Assembly (NCBI GenBank): GCA_965214625.1
Contig: OZ243962.1
Coordinates: 1,860,001 to 1,924,000 of the forward strand
Source: G965214625 sp965214625
GTDB taxonomy: Bacteria > Pseudomonadota > Gammaproteobacteria > Arenicellales > Poriferihabitantaceae
Length of the DNA stretch: 64,000 nt
Reading direction: 5' to 3'
The notes under the pieces are model-generated. The model did not search any database and had not been told where the DNA came from. It saw only the letters and a list, made by a program, of their open reading frames with translations. Position numbers and translations under genes: made by a program. This document shows, in pieces, positions 27,452 through 36,675 of this stretch (the first letter of the stretch is position 1; the number at the start of each line of letters is the position of its first letter).

Positions 27452-28687
27452 ATGGTCCGCAAGTCAAACAGTGATCTGGTTGTGGGATTGGACATCGGGA
27501 CGTCGAAGGTTTTGGTCATTGTGGGTGAGATGCATCAAGACGGCAAGATGGAAGTCGTTGGCATCGGACATCATCCGGCGCGCGGCCTCAGGAAAGGGGT
27601 GGTTTCAAATATTGAATCAACCGTGCTGTCAATTCAGCGGGCCGTCGAAGAAGCCGAACTGATGGTTGGCTGTCAGATCTATTCGGTCTTTGTCGGGGTG
27701 GCAGGCGCGCATATCAACAGTTTCAATTCCCACGGTGTGGTTGGTATCAGGGACCAGGAAGTGGCGCAAAACGATATCGAACGGGTGATCGATGCGGCCA
27801 GGGCAATCGCGATCCCCAATGATCAGCGTGTGCTGCATGTCATGCCACAGGATTTCGTGATAGACGGGCAAGGCAGCATCAGAGAACCGATAGGCATGTG
27901 CGGTGTGAGGCTGGAAGCGAAAGTTCACCTCATTACCGGTGCAGTGAGTGCCACTCAGAACATTGTCAAATGCATCCGTCAATGTGGATTGCAGGTGGAC
28001 GACATGATTCTTGAACAGATTGCGTCCAGCGAGGCGGTACTCACTGAAGATGAGAAGGAGCTTGGCGTGTGCATGATTGATATCGGCGGCGGGACGACCG
28101 ATATCGCTATATTTGTCGAGGGTGCCATTCGTCATACGGCGGTGATTCCTATTGCCGGTGACCAGGTTACCAATGACATCGCCGTTGCATTTCATACACC
28201 GACTCAGTCCGCAGAAGATCTCAAGAAAAAACATGGCTGCACATTGGCAAAACTGGTTGATGAGGCGCAAACGATCGAAACACCCAGTATCGGGGGGAGA
28301 CCGCCCAGACTGTTATCACGCCAGAACCTTGCAGAAATTATTGAACCCAGGATGGAAGAACTGCTGTTGTTGATTCAAAGCGAGGTGCGTCGAAGCGGTT
28401 TCGAAGAATTAATTGGCTCAGGGATCGTATTGACCGGTGGGAGTTCCCGTATCGAGGGAATGATGGAATTAACCGAAGAAATTTTTCACTTGCCTGTCAG
28501 ATTGGGCGTGCCGAATTACCAGGGCAGTCTGAGTGATGTGGTGTGTAATCCGATCTATGCAACGGGAATCGGATTGATTGAGTATGGGTTGGCGAACCGG
28601 CTGCAGCTGAAGCGATTTTCGGACCAGCCCAATACCATGAAATCCATGTTTGGCCGGATGAACAGCTGGTTCAAAGGGAGTTTCTAA
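27452..28687 (+). CDS. ftsA: Cell division protein FtsA
   Basis: Actin-like ATPase that tethers FtsZ to the membrane. The 411 residues include V-G-L-D-I-G-T-S-K at the N-terminus, the SHS2 (1C) domain, I-D-I-G-G-G-T-T-D in the phosphate-2 region, T-G-G-S-S-R and the C-terminal amphipathic helix rich in Phe, Met and Lys after residue 395. The frame is open upstream into ftsQ, but the conserved N-terminus sets the start 4 bp after the ftsQ stop, preceded by an AAAAGG sequence. Confidence 0.96.
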   Translation: MVRKSNSDLVVGLDIGTSKVLVIVGEMHQDGKMEVVGIGHHPARGLRKGVVSNIESTVLSIQRAVEEAELMVGCQIYSVFVGVAGAHINSFNSHGVVGIRDQEVAQNDIERVIDAARAIAIPNDQRVLHVMPQDFVIDGQGSIREPIGMCGVRLEAKVHLITGAVSATQNIVKCIRQCGLQVDDMILEQIASSEAVLTEDEKELGVCMIDIGGGTTDIAIFVEGAIRHTAVIPIAGDQVTNDIAVAFHTPTQSAEDLKKKHGCTLAKLVDEAQTIETPSIGGRPPRLLSRQNLAEIIEPRMEELLLLIQSEVRRSGFEELIGSGIVLTGGSSRIEGMMELTEEIFHLPVRLGVPNYQGSLSDVVCNPIYATGIGLIEYGLANRLQLKRFSDQPNTMKSMFGRMNSWFKGSF

Positions 28688-28818
28688 AGCAATGACAAAC
28701 GTTGACAAGTTTAAAAAAAGACGTTCCTGGCTTGCGCCAGAGTATTCGTCCCTGTGTCGATCAGGGTTTTCAAGCAATCTTAATTTTATTTTTTTATTTA
28801 CCCATTGGAGGAAGCAAC
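28688..28818 (+). promoter_or_regulatory. ftsZ leader with two hairpins and A/U-rich translation enhancer
   Basis: This is the longest gap inside the dcw cluster. Two stem-loops are visible: CTGGC/GCCAG (28727-28740, 4-nt loop) and CCCTG/CAGGG (28750-28766, 7-nt loop) followed by TTTT, which resembles a weak terminator. A T-rich stretch (28771-28800) and an excellent ribosome-binding site, GGAGGA (28807-28812), follow. A TTGACA at 28702 lacks a good -10 partner. Regulation of ftsZ in this leader is inference. Confidence 0.45.
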
Positions 28819-30012
28819 ATGTTTGAGTTGGTAGATGCTGTTAGTCAACAAGCAGTAATCAAAGTGATTGGTGTAGGCGGTGGCGGTGGGAATGCGGTTA
28901 ATTTCATGCTTGATGAGGATTTTGAAGGTGTTGAGTTCATCAGTGCCAATACGGATGCCCAGATGCTGGGACGATCCAAATGCCTCACACGATTGCAGTT
29001 GGGCGAGAACCTGACCCGTGGGTTGGGTGCGGGGGCGGACCGGGAGGTGGGTCGTCAGGCAGCCGAAGAAGACAGTGAGCGGATTGCTGAAGCCATTGAA
29101 GGGGCTGACATGGTCTTTATCACCGCAGGAATGGGAGGCGGTACGGGGACGGGTGCTTCGCCTGTTATTGCCAGATTAGCCCGTAAAGCCGGTATCCTGA
29201 CAGTCGCGGTGGTAACCAAGCCTTTTCCATTCGAGGGAAAGAACCGCACCAGAATCGCAGAGGAGGGGATCGAAGAATTGAAAGCCGAAGTGGACTCGTT
29301 GATTACGATTCCGAATGAAAAAGTGCTGGCGGTTTCGGGGCAGGATGCCACGATGGTGGCTGCGTTCAAAAAAGCGAACGAGGTGTTGTTTAATGCGGTA
29401 CAAGGCATTTCGGAACTGATCATCCGCCCCGGTCTGATCAATGTGGACTTTGCCGACGTAAGAACGGTCATGTCCGAGATGGGAGAGGCGATGATGGGAT
29501 CAGCAACGACGTGTGGCGAAAACAGGGCAAGCGAGGCGGCGAAAGCAGCCATTTCCAGTCCGCTGCTGGAAGATGCCAATCTGAACGGGGCCAAAGGGCT
29601 GTTGGTCAACATTACGGCCGGACCCGATATGGCGATCGGTGAGTTCGAGGCGGTGGGCAATGCGATTGGAGAATACGCGGCGGTGGATGCGAATGTGGTG
29701 ATTGGGACGGCTTTTGATCCTGCCATGGAAGGAAATCTGAGAGTCACCATGGTGGCCACCGGGTTGGTTAGCAATCAACCAAAAGCACAGGCTGCGCCGA
29801 AAGTCTTGGAACATCCCGTTCAAAGTGCGTCGCCGGTATCTGAGTCACAAGATGCCGACAAACTACCGGATAAACGGCAACACAGAACGTATTCGAAACG
29901 CGTCGCCAGACATGGCCTGACAACCGTACAGGCTGCCGCAGTCGCAGAAAACTATGAGACAAACTATGAAGAACTCGATATTCCTGCGTTTCTGCGTGCG
30001 CAGGCAGATTAA
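28819..30012 (+). CDS. ftsZ: Cell division GTPase FtsZ
   Basis: Tubulin-like GTPase that forms the cytokinetic ring. The 397 residues show the N-terminal V-G-G-G-G-G-N-A-V-N region, the tubulin signature G-G-G-T-G-T-G-A-S-P, the T7 loop N-V-D-F-A-D-V, a linker of about 60 residues and the C-terminal peptide L-D-I-P-A-F-L-R, which binds FtsA and ZipA. The start is set by a GGAGGA site 6 nt upstream, although the frame is open from 28702. Confidence 0.98.
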   Translation: MFELVDAVSQQAVIKVIGVGGGGGNAVNFMLDEDFEGVEFISANTDAQMLGRSKCLTRLQLGENLTRGLGAGADREVGRQAAEEDSERIAEAIEGADMVFITAGMGGGTGTGASPVIARLARKAGILTVAVVTKPFPFEGKNRTRIAEEGIEELKAEVDSLITIPNEKVLAVSGQDATMVAAFKKANEVLFNAVQGISELIIRPGLINVDFADVRTVMSEMGEAMMGSATTCGENRASEAAKAAISSPLLEDANLNGAKGLLVNITAGPDMAIGEFEAVGNAIGEYAAVDANVVIGTAFDPAMEGNLRVTMVATGLVSNQPKAQAAPKVLEHPVQSASPVSESQDADKLPDKRQHRTYSKRVARHGLTTVQAAAVAENYETNYEELDIPAFLRAQAD

Positions 30013-30049
30013 TCCAAAACAATTATCTTGTTAAGATAAGAATGTGATG

Positions 30050-30058
30050 TGGTATTAT
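30050..30058 (+). promoter_or_regulatory. Candidate extended -10 promoter for lpxC
   Basis: TGGTATTAT is an extended -10 element about 90 nt before lpxC. A TTGTTA (30029-30034) lies slightly too far upstream to be a standard -35, which extended -10 promoters do not need. Inverted repeats lie on either side: TTATCTT/AAGATAA at 30023-30039, and an imperfect 9-bp pair at 30082-30102 followed by CTCTTT, which may terminate ftsZ. Confidence 0.4.
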
Positions 30059-30146
30059 CTCCCGGATTCCTGCTATGCCCCACTGTGTGTATGACACGCA
30101 GTCTCTTTAGTCAGCCAACCGGAAATTTCCGTATGATTACACTGCC

Positions 30147-31058
30147 ATGATCAGACAGCGCACCTTGAAGAATGTCATTCGCGCTACTGGCGTTGGTCTG
30201 CATACAGGAGAAAAGGTGTATTTGACGCTACGTCCGGCCCCTGTCGATACCGGCATCATCTTTAAAAGAGTCGAGTTCAATCCCCCTGTTGCCGTTGCGG
30301 CGACACCGGAAAATGTGAGTGATACTCGATTATCGACCACACTGGAGAAAGAAGGGGTCAAGATTTCGACCGTTGAGCATTTGATGTCCGCTTTTGCCGG
30401 TCTTGGGATCGATAATGTGTATGTGGAACTCAGTGCCCCAGAAGTGCCCATCATGGACGGTAGCGCGGGACCTTTTGTTTTCCTGCTCCAGTCAGCGGGT
30501 ATTACGGAACAGGTGAGTTTGAAACAGTTTATTCGAATCAAGGAAACTCTGCGGGTGGAAGAGGATGACAAATGGGTCCAGTTTGAGCCATTTAATGGTT
30601 TCAAGGTCTCGTTTGCCATTGATTTTGATCATCCTATCATGCAGAACTCTGTCCAGGTCGCGTCGGTTGATTTTTCTTCGACTTCTTTCGTCAAGGAAGT
30701 CAGTCGTGCACGGACTTTCGGGTTCATGGACGATTTGGAGACATTACGCAATGCGGGATATGCCCAAGGAGGGAGTTTTGATAATGCGATCGTCATGGAT
30801 TCCTTTCATATCTTGAATGATGATGGATTGCGGTATGAAGACGAATTTGTCAAGCATAAAGTACTCGATGCGATCGGGGATTTGTATCTTCTTGGCCATC
30901 CATTAATTGGCGCCTTCAGTGCCCACAAATCGGGGCATGCACTCAACAATCGATTGCTCCGTAAACTGCTCAAGCAAACTTCCGCCTGGGACCTGGTGAC
31001 TTTCGAGGACGAAAAGGATGTCCCGATCTATTTTGTGCCGACCGTCTCAACGGTTTGA
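30147..31058 (+). CDS. lpxC: UDP-3-O-acyl-N-acetylglucosamine deacetylase LpxC
   Basis: Zinc deacetylase catalysing the committed step of lipid A synthesis. The 303 residues contain the first zinc ligand in S-T-V-E-H-L-M-S-A, G-I-D-N-V-Y-V-E-L, the second-domain motif F-V-K-H-K-V-L-D-A-I-G-D-L with the other zinc ligands, and H-K-S-G-H-A-L-N-N. Its place after ftsZ is typical of gammaproteobacteria. It shows the cell makes lipopolysaccharide. Confidence 0.98.
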   Translation: MIRQRTLKNVIRATGVGLHTGEKVYLTLRPAPVDTGIIFKRVEFNPPVAVAATPENVSDTRLSTTLEKEGVKISTVEHLMSAFAGLGIDNVYVELSAPEVPIMDGSAGPFVFLLQSAGITEQVSLKQFIRIKETLRVEEDDKWVQFEPFNGFKVSFAIDFDHPIMQNSVQVASVDFSSTSFVKEVSRARTFGFMDDLETLRNAGYAQGGSFDNAIVMDSFHILNDDGLRYEDEFVKHKVLDAIGDLYLLGHPLIGAFSAHKSGHALNNRLLRKLLKQTSAWDLVTFEDEKDVPIYFVPTVSTV

Positions 31059-31064
31059 CGGCAT

Positions 31065-31520
31065 TTATCTCTCCGTAAATAAGTCGATCCGGCGTTTTAC
31101 CAGTCTTCTTAGGGCTTGTCTTAATCCAGCATGTTCTATGCTATCGATGGCTGTTTGCAGTTGCTTCGCGACAGATTCAGGAAACGGAGGAAATGACGGT
31201 TTTCGAAGACGACCGACGGGTTTCTCGGCGGCGAGGTGCATTTTTATTTGTATGTCTGTGATGTAAAAGTTTTCCACAGAGAGCTGTTTCTTGAGTGAGG
31301 GGACCTGGTGTCGTAGCTGGGTACCCCAAACGGGCGATTCGCAGAAAACGACGAGTTTGCCAGACTGGAACAAAACAGGGAACGAGTGCATGGCGACTTC
31401 ACCAATATGATGTCGCCAGACGGTATTGAGTCTACGCTGAATCGAAGATTCAACAGGGCAATCTGTTAAGTGAGAGAGCACTTTCGGGGTGAGTTGGGCG
31501 ATGCTCCGAAGCTCTTTCAT
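31065..31520 (-). CDS. dciA: DciA-like protein (DUF721), replicative helicase loader
   Basis: A 151-residue protein of the DUF721 family, which includes DciA, the loader of DnaB in bacteria that lack DnaC. The family core is visible: an L-V-V-F-C-E-S-P-V-W-G-T-Q-L-R-H segment that forms the KH-like fold, then a basic C-terminal half. Position also fits: in pseudomonads and relatives a DUF721 gene lies in reverse orientation between lpxC and secA. Its end is 6 bp from the lpxC stop (convergent) and its start is 74 bp from secA (divergent). Confidence 0.8.
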   Translation of the reverse strand: MKELRSIAQLTPKVLSHLTDCPVESSIQRRLNTVWRHHIGEVAMHSFPVLFQSGKLVVFCESPVWGTQLRHQVPSLKKQLSVENFYITDIQIKMHLAAEKPVGRLRKPSFPPFPESVAKQLQTAIDSIEHAGLRQALRRLVKRRIDLFTER

Positions 31521-31594
31521 TCCGGGATAATTGCCTTATAGTTACAGGGGGACTCTGGCATAATCTTGCGGGGAGTCTACATAATACTATTATT

Positions 31595-34306
31595 ATGCTG
31601 CAAATTGCATTAAAAAAACTGTTCGGTGATCGTAATCAGCGGCTACTCAAAAAAATGGGTAAGGCCGCTGATGAAATCAATGCATTGGAGGCGGGACTAC
31701 AGCAACTGAATGACGAACAGCTTGCCGCTAAAACCAATGATTTCAAATCAAGCATTGACCAGGGAGCACAGCCACTTTCGCTTTTACCGGAAGCATTCGC
31801 CGTGGTTCGGGAAGTCTCGGTGCGAGTGCTGGGTTTGCGCCATTTTGATGTCCAGTTGATTGGCGGGATGGTGCTTAATGAAGGAAAAATTGCAGAAATG
31901 AAGACCGGTGAAGGCAAAACATTGATGGCCACCTTGCCGGCTTATCTCAATGCGATCAGTGGCTCTCCGGTGCACATAATCACGGTGAATGATTATCTGG
32001 CACAAAGGGATGCGGCATGGATGGGGAAAATATACCATTTTCTCGGGCTTTCCGTCGGGGTGATTTTGTCGGGACAGGATCGTGAACAGAAAAAAATGGC
32101 GTATCAGAGTGATATTGTCTATGGCACCAACAATGAGTTCGGATTTGATTATCTTCGGGACAATATGGCGTTTTCCGCCGAAGACCGATTCCAAAAGGGA
32201 CTTGGTTTCGCGATTGTTGATGAAGTCGATTCCATTCTGATCGACGAGGCGCGTACGCCGTTAATCATATCGGGTCCGGCCGAGGAAAGTACAACCCTGT
32301 ATCAAAGGATCAACCGCATTGCCCCAAAACTGGTCCGGCAGGCACAAGAAGAGGGCCCGGGAGATTTTTCACTGGATGAAAAAACCAAGCAGGTCACGTT
32401 AACCGAAGAAGGACATGAACGGGCGGAAGAGCTTTTGATCTCTGCCGGGTTGCTTGAGCAGGGAAGCAGTCTGTATGAGGTCGGCAATATCGGTTTGATG
32501 CACCATTTGTATTCGGCCTTGCGTGCGCACTACATTTTTCAAAAAGATGTTGACTACATTGTCCGTGATAACCGAATCGTGATTATTGATGAATTCACTG
32601 GCAGGATGATGACAGGGAGAAGATGGTCCGATGGTTTGCATCAGGCCGTCGAGGCCAAGGAAGGGGTGACCATACAGCAGGAAAATCAAACACTGGCTTC
32701 CATTACTTTTCAGAATTACTTCAGGTTGTATGACAAATTGTCTGGAATGACGGGGACGGCGGATACCGAAGCGCCTGAATTTCTTCAAATCTATGGGTTG
32801 GAAGTGGTGATTATTCCAACCAATCAGCCGATGATTCGACTGGACCGGCCTGATCAGGTCTATCGTACAGTCAATGACAAGTATGTTGCTATCAGCGAAG
32901 GTATCAAGGCTTGTCAGGCAAACAATCAGCCAGTGTTGGTCGGAACAGCCTCCATCGAATCGTCCGAACATCTCGCTGCCATGCTTGACAAGATGGGGAT
33001 ACCGCACCAGGTGCTTAATGCAAAGCACCATGAAAAAGAGGCGCAAATCATTGCAGAAGCCGGTCGGCCCGGTGCGGTGACGATTGCCACCAATATGGCG
33101 GGGAGGGGGACAGATATCGTGCTTGGCGGGAATCTGGAACTGGAAATCACGAGTGCCGGGAGTGAGGAGGAAAAGGAAATGATCACAGCGAGCTGGCAGC
33201 AGCGGCATGATCAGGTGATTGCATCAGGTGGCCTGCATGTACTGGGAACCGAGAGAAATGAATCACGCAGAGTGGACAACCAGCTCAGGGGTCGCTGTGG
33301 TCGCCAGGGGGACCCGGGTTCAAGCCAATTTTATCTGTCGTTGGAAGACAGCCTGATGCGGATATTTGGATCAGATAAAATCTCTGGTCTGATGCAGAAG
33401 CTGGGCATGGAGGAAGGCGAGGCGATTGAACATCCTTGGGTGACCCGGGCCATAGAGAATGCCCAGAAGAAGGTTGAAGGGCATAACTTTGATATGCGCA
33501 AGCAGTTGCTGGAATATGATGATGTTGCCAACGAACAAAGAAAAGTGATTTATGAGCAGCGCAATATGTTGATGGAGACGGAGGATATATCAGACTATAT
33601 CAGCCAGACCCAGGCAGCGGTGATCAGTGAGGCGATTGATCGTCATATCCCACCTCAAACACTGGAAGAACAGTGGGACATAGCGACTTTGGAACAGACT
33701 ATAAAAAACAATTTTGGCATTGAGCTTCCTGTTCAGCAGTGGTTGGCACAAGATGATGCATTGCATGAAGAGCTGTTGCGCGAAAAAATAATCCAGGCAA
33801 TTGATGAGGTTGTGCGTGAAAAGGAAAACCAAGTGGGCAGTTCCGGGATGCGGCATTTTGAAAAAGCAGTGATGCTCAAGGTGCTGGATCAACAGTGGAA
33901 AGAACACCTGTCGAATATGGATCACCTGAGGCAGGGAATTGGACTCAGAGGCTATGCACAAAAGAATCCAAAACAGGAATACAAACGAGAGGCGTTTGAA
34001 ATGTTTACCGCCATGCTGGAGACCGTCAAGTTTGAGGTGATCTCCATTCTTGCCAGATTCCATATTCCAACAGAGGAAGAAATGGCGGTATTGGAGGAAC
34101 AAAGGCGGCGAGAACAGATTCAGGCTCAACGACAGGCGATGCGATTCGAGCATGCGGACCAACCCGAACTTCCCGCAATGGCAAAGGAAGAAGCGGCCTT
34201 GCACGAGCAAACCTATGTGCGCCCCACCAAAAAAATTGGTCGAAATGCACCCTGTCCCTGCGGTTCAGGGAAAAAATATAAACAATGTCACGGCAAACTG
34301 ACTTGA
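31595..34306 (+). CDS. secA: Preprotein translocase ATPase SecA
   Basis: Motor of the Sec export pathway. The 903 residues contain the Walker A region M-K-T-G-E-G-K-T near 106, the DEAD-like V-D-E-V-D-S and I-D-E-A-R-T-P-L motifs, the preprotein cross-linking domain, the second nucleotide domain with T-N-M-A-G-R-G-T-D, and the C-terminal zinc-binding SecB-interaction motif C-P-C-G-S-G-K-K-Y-K-Q-C-H. Length is close to that of E. coli (901). Confidence 0.98.
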   Translation: MLQIALKKLFGDRNQRLLKKMGKAADEINALEAGLQQLNDEQLAAKTNDFKSSIDQGAQPLSLLPEAFAVVREVSVRVLGLRHFDVQLIGGMVLNEGKIAEMKTGEGKTLMATLPAYLNAISGSPVHIITVNDYLAQRDAAWMGKIYHFLGLSVGVILSGQDREQKKMAYQSDIVYGTNNEFGFDYLRDNMAFSAEDRFQKGLGFAIVDEVDSILIDEARTPLIISGPAEESTTLYQRINRIAPKLVRQAQEEGPGDFSLDEKTKQVTLTEEGHERAEELLISAGLLEQGSSLYEVGNIGLMHHLYSALRAHYIFQKDVDYIVRDNRIVIIDEFTGRMMTGRRWSDGLHQAVEAKEGVTIQQENQTLASITFQNYFRLYDKLSGMTGTADTEAPEFLQIYGLEVVIIPTNQPMIRLDRPDQVYRTVNDKYVAISEGIKACQANNQPVLVGTASIESSEHLAAMLDKMGIPHQVLNAKHHEKEAQIIAEAGRPGAVTIATNMAGRGTDIVLGGNLELEITSAGSEEEKEMITASWQQRHDQVIASGGLHVLGTERNESRRVDNQLRGRCGRQGDPGSSQFYLSLEDSLMRIFGSDKISGLMQKLGMEEGEAIEHPWVTRAIENAQKKVEGHNFDMRKQLLEYDDVANEQRKVIYEQRNMLMETEDISDYISQTQAAVISEAIDRHIPPQTLEEQWDIATLEQTIKNNFGIELPVQQWLAQDDALHEELLREKIIQAIDEVVREKENQVGSSGMRHFEKAVMLKVLDQQWKEHLSNMDHLRQGIGLRGYAQKNPKQEYKREAFEMFTAMLETVKFEVISILARFHIPTEEEMAVLEEQRRREQIQAQRQAMRFEHADQPELPAMAKEEAALHEQTYVRPTKKIGRNAPCPCGSGKKYKQCHGKLT

Positions 34307-34403
34307 TCTGTTTGATTGGTATCTTGCTCATTCAGCCGGTGGCTGGCGGGGTCACTGCGGTGATCGAATGACTCCGTTTTCGTTCGCATTGTAGTTTGGA
34401 GTT

Positions 34404-35636
34404 GTGCAATTGAATCGATCTCCGCTGTCGCCTGCCCGTTTCCCCGATCTAAAGCCGGTTGCCGGGGTTCGATTGTCAACCGTTGCGGCGGGTATCAAAT
34501 ATCAGAACAGGGAGGATCTGATGCTGGTGGTTTTGGCGCCGGGTACCAAGGTTGCCGGTGTCTTTACTCGTTCGGTGACGGCGGCGGCTCCGATAGCGCT
34601 TTGTCGGGCGCATCTCAAGGATGGCAGGGCCCGTGCGTTGATCGTGAATTCCGGAAATGCCAACGCATTCACCGGTGTAGTGGGGCAATCACATGTTGTT
34701 CAGACCTGTGAAGCCGTCGCACGGAGCATCGATTGTGATCCAAAGGATGTTTTTGTGGCTTCGACCGGTGTTATCGGTGAGTTTCTCCCGATCAACGCGG
34801 TACTGTTGTCGATTCCCGAATTAGTCGAACGGTTGTCTGCGCACCACTGGGAAGCGGCAGCTCGTGCCATTATGACAACGGATACGTTCGCCAAAGGTGC
34901 GTGTGTCGAGAGCCTGATTGGGAAGCAAAAAGTCACCATTAGCGGGTTCGCCAAAGGCTCTGGAATGGTCGAACCAGATATGGCGACGATGTTGGCATTT
35001 ATCTTTACCGATGCAGCTATTCCACAAGTGATCCTGCAGGCGTTGTTGGTGGAAATGAACGACGCCTCTTTCAATGCAATCACGGTTGACAGTGATACGT
35101 CAACCAGTGATACCTGCTTGTTGTTCGCAACCGGCCAGGCAAAGAATCCACTGCCTGTGGCTGTTGACGATCCCTGTCTCAAGCAATTCAAGCAGGACTT
35201 GCGGGTTCTCATGATCGATCTTGCTACCCAAGTCATACGGGACGGAGAGGGGGCCACCAAATTGATCAAGATTGTTGTTTCAGGTGCGGACAATCACAGT
35301 GCGGCAAGAAAAATTGCCAAAACAATCGCAAATTCTCCGTTGGTCAAAACCGCCATGGCGGGTGAAGATGCAAACTGGGGCCGAATTGTGATGGCCATTG
35401 GAAAATCCGGTCAAAAAGTGGACCCCAATAAGCTCGAAATTCGAATGGGCGGGCATTTGATTGCTCGGGGCGGACAGCGAGTGGAGGACTACGATGAAAA
35501 ACCGGTTGCCGAGCACCTGAAAAATCACGCGATTTTGATCGAGGTTGAGCTGGGCATAGGCGCGGGGCAATCCACTGTCTGGAGCTGTGATTTGACGCAT
35601 GGCTATATTGCAATCAATGCCGATTATCGATCGTGA
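34404..35636 (+). CDS. argJ: Bifunctional ornithine acetyltransferase / N-acetylglutamate synthase ArgJ
   Basis: Recycles the acetyl group from N-acetylornithine to glutamate in arginine synthesis. The 410 residues carry the autoproteolysis site at Ala-Thr in P-D-M-A-T-M-L, which splits the chain into alpha and beta subunits, and the T-V-D-S-D-T-S-T-S-D-T block. The start is GTG. The order secA-argJ-mutT matches pseudomonads and related gammaproteobacteria. Whether it is bifunctional or only an ornithine acetyltransferase cannot be told from sequence. Confidence 0.95.
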   Translation: MQLNRSPLSPARFPDLKPVAGVRLSTVAAGIKYQNREDLMLVVLAPGTKVAGVFTRSVTAAAPIALCRAHLKDGRARALIVNSGNANAFTGVVGQSHVVQTCEAVARSIDCDPKDVFVASTGVIGEFLPINAVLLSIPELVERLSAHHWEAAARAIMTTDTFAKGACVESLIGKQKVTISGFAKGSGMVEPDMATMLAFIFTDAAIPQVILQALLVEMNDASFNAITVDSDTSTSDTCLLFATGQAKNPLPVAVDDPCLKQFKQDLRVLMIDLATQVIRDGEGATKLIKIVVSGADNHSAARKIAKTIANSPLVKTAMAGEDANWGRIVMAIGKSGQKVDPNKLEIRMGGHLIARGGQRVEDYDEKPVAEHLKNHAILIEVELGIGAGQSTVWSCDLTHGYIAINADYRS

Positions 35637-36051
35637 AAAGCGACAGTATGTGGTTGTCGGCGTATTCAGGAACCGCGCGGGCGAACTATTGGTCCAGCAA
35701 CGGTTACCCGGCAAACCATGCGAAGGGCGTTGGGAATTTCCGGGCGGCAAATGTGAAGATAACGAAAAGCCGAAACAAGCACTGATCAGGGAACTCAAAG
35801 AAGAGCTGGGCGTCTGCGTGACTGCGATGACACGACTCATTGAACTGGGATTTGACTACTCTCATGCAAATGTCTGGCTTGACGTGTACTTGATTGAGGA
35901 TTTTACGGGGAAAGTATCGAACAGGGAGGGACAGAGTTATCAATGGTTGTCCATTGAAGCGGTCCGCAAGCTTGATTTGCTGGAGGCGGTATTCCCCATC
36001 TTGAATGCACTGGATAAGTGCTCGGCCCGAAGCGCAATCAAAGCGGTGTGA
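35617..36051 (+). CDS. mutT: 8-oxo-dGTP diphosphatase MutT
   Basis: Nudix hydrolase that removes oxidised guanine nucleotides from the pool. From the ATG at 35617 it has 144 residues; an in-frame ATG at 35599 adds six. The Nudix box G-x5-E-x7-R-E-L-x-E-E-L-G-V is intact, preceded by W-E-F-P-G-G-K, as in MutT. The gene overlaps the end of argJ by about 20 bp, so the two are probably translated from one mRNA. The terminal thiamine-phosphate synthase domain seen fused to MutT in pseudomonads is absent. Confidence 0.9.
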   Translation: MPIIDREKRQYVVVGVFRNRAGELLVQQRLPGKPCEGRWEFPGGKCEDNEKPKQALIRELKEELGVCVTAMTRLIELGFDYSHANVWLDVYLIEDFTGKVSNREGQSYQWLSIEAVRKLDLLEAVFPILNALDKCSARSAIKAV

Positions 36052-36069
36052 GGGCTGCCCTGTCCCCGC

Positions 36070-36675
36070 TCATACTCTGAAAAAACCGTCGGAGCAATAA
36101 TGATTGTGCAATTCCAATACTTGTTTTTTGAGATGTCCGACTGACCGATTATTATCAATCACGTCATCTGCATAGTTCAGTCGATCCTGATCGCTAAGCT
36201 GGTTTTCCATCACATTCAATATCCGGTCCCGGCTCATCTTTCGGCTCTCCATGAGCCGCCGTATCCTGATGTCAGTATTACAAGCGATGACTAAGACGCG
36301 ATCCATCTCTTTATGTTGTTGATTCTCAATCAATAAGGGGATCTCTAAAATACAGTAGGGCCCGGTACAGACCGAGGCCCTGTTTGTCATTTCATCCCGT
36401 ATTGCCGGATGCAGCAACTTTTCCAGAAATTGTAATGCGGATCGCTGGCGAAAAGCGATTTGACCGAGCTGCTTGCGATCTAGCTCGCCATCGGACAAGA
36501 CGATATTTTCCCCGAAGTGGTCAATAATCGCTTGATATTCGATTGTTCCCTGTTTTGTCAAAGATCGTGCAATCTGATCAGCATCAATCACATCTGTACC
36601 TAAAGCCTGAAAGAGCTGCGCGACCGTTGACTTGCCGCTACCAATGCCGCCTGTGAGGCCGATTCGACCTGTCAT
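36070..36675 (-). CDS. coaE: Dephospho-CoA kinase
   Basis: Last step of coenzyme A synthesis: phosphorylates the 3'-hydroxyl of dephospho-CoA. The 201 residues begin with the P-loop G-L-T-G-G-I-G-S-G-K-S-T and contain D-A-D-Q-I-A-R and the lid region with I-L-E-I-P-L-L-I-E. The frame is open upstream to 36762, but the family N-terminus fixes the start at 36675. The type IV pilus genes pilD and pilC, often upstream of coaE in gammaproteobacteria, are missing. CoaD, the preceding step, is encoded 3 kb away. Confidence 0.95.
   Translation of the reverse strand: MTGRIGLTGGIGSGKSTVAQLFQALGTDVIDADQIARSLTKQGTIEYQAIIDHFGENIVLSDGELDRKQLGQIAFRQRSALQFLEKLLHPAIRDEMTNRASVCTGPYCILEIPLLIENQQHKEMDRVLVIACNTDIRIRRLMESRKMSRDRILNVMENQLSDQDRLNYADDVIDNNRSVGHLKKQVLELHNHYCSDGFFRV

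Noticed and set aside
28702..28818. Upstream extension of ftsZ in the same open frame
   Set aside because: The consensus ribosome-binding site GGAGGA and the family N-terminus support the start at 28819.
29055..29774. 239-codon minus-strand frame opposite ftsZ
   Set aside because: Antisense shadow of a highly conserved gene; low-complexity Ala/Ser/Ile composition and no recognisable motif.
32399..33208. 269-codon minus-strand frame opposite secA
   Set aside because: Antisense to the conserved SecA nucleotide-binding domains; no family similarity or ribosome-binding site.
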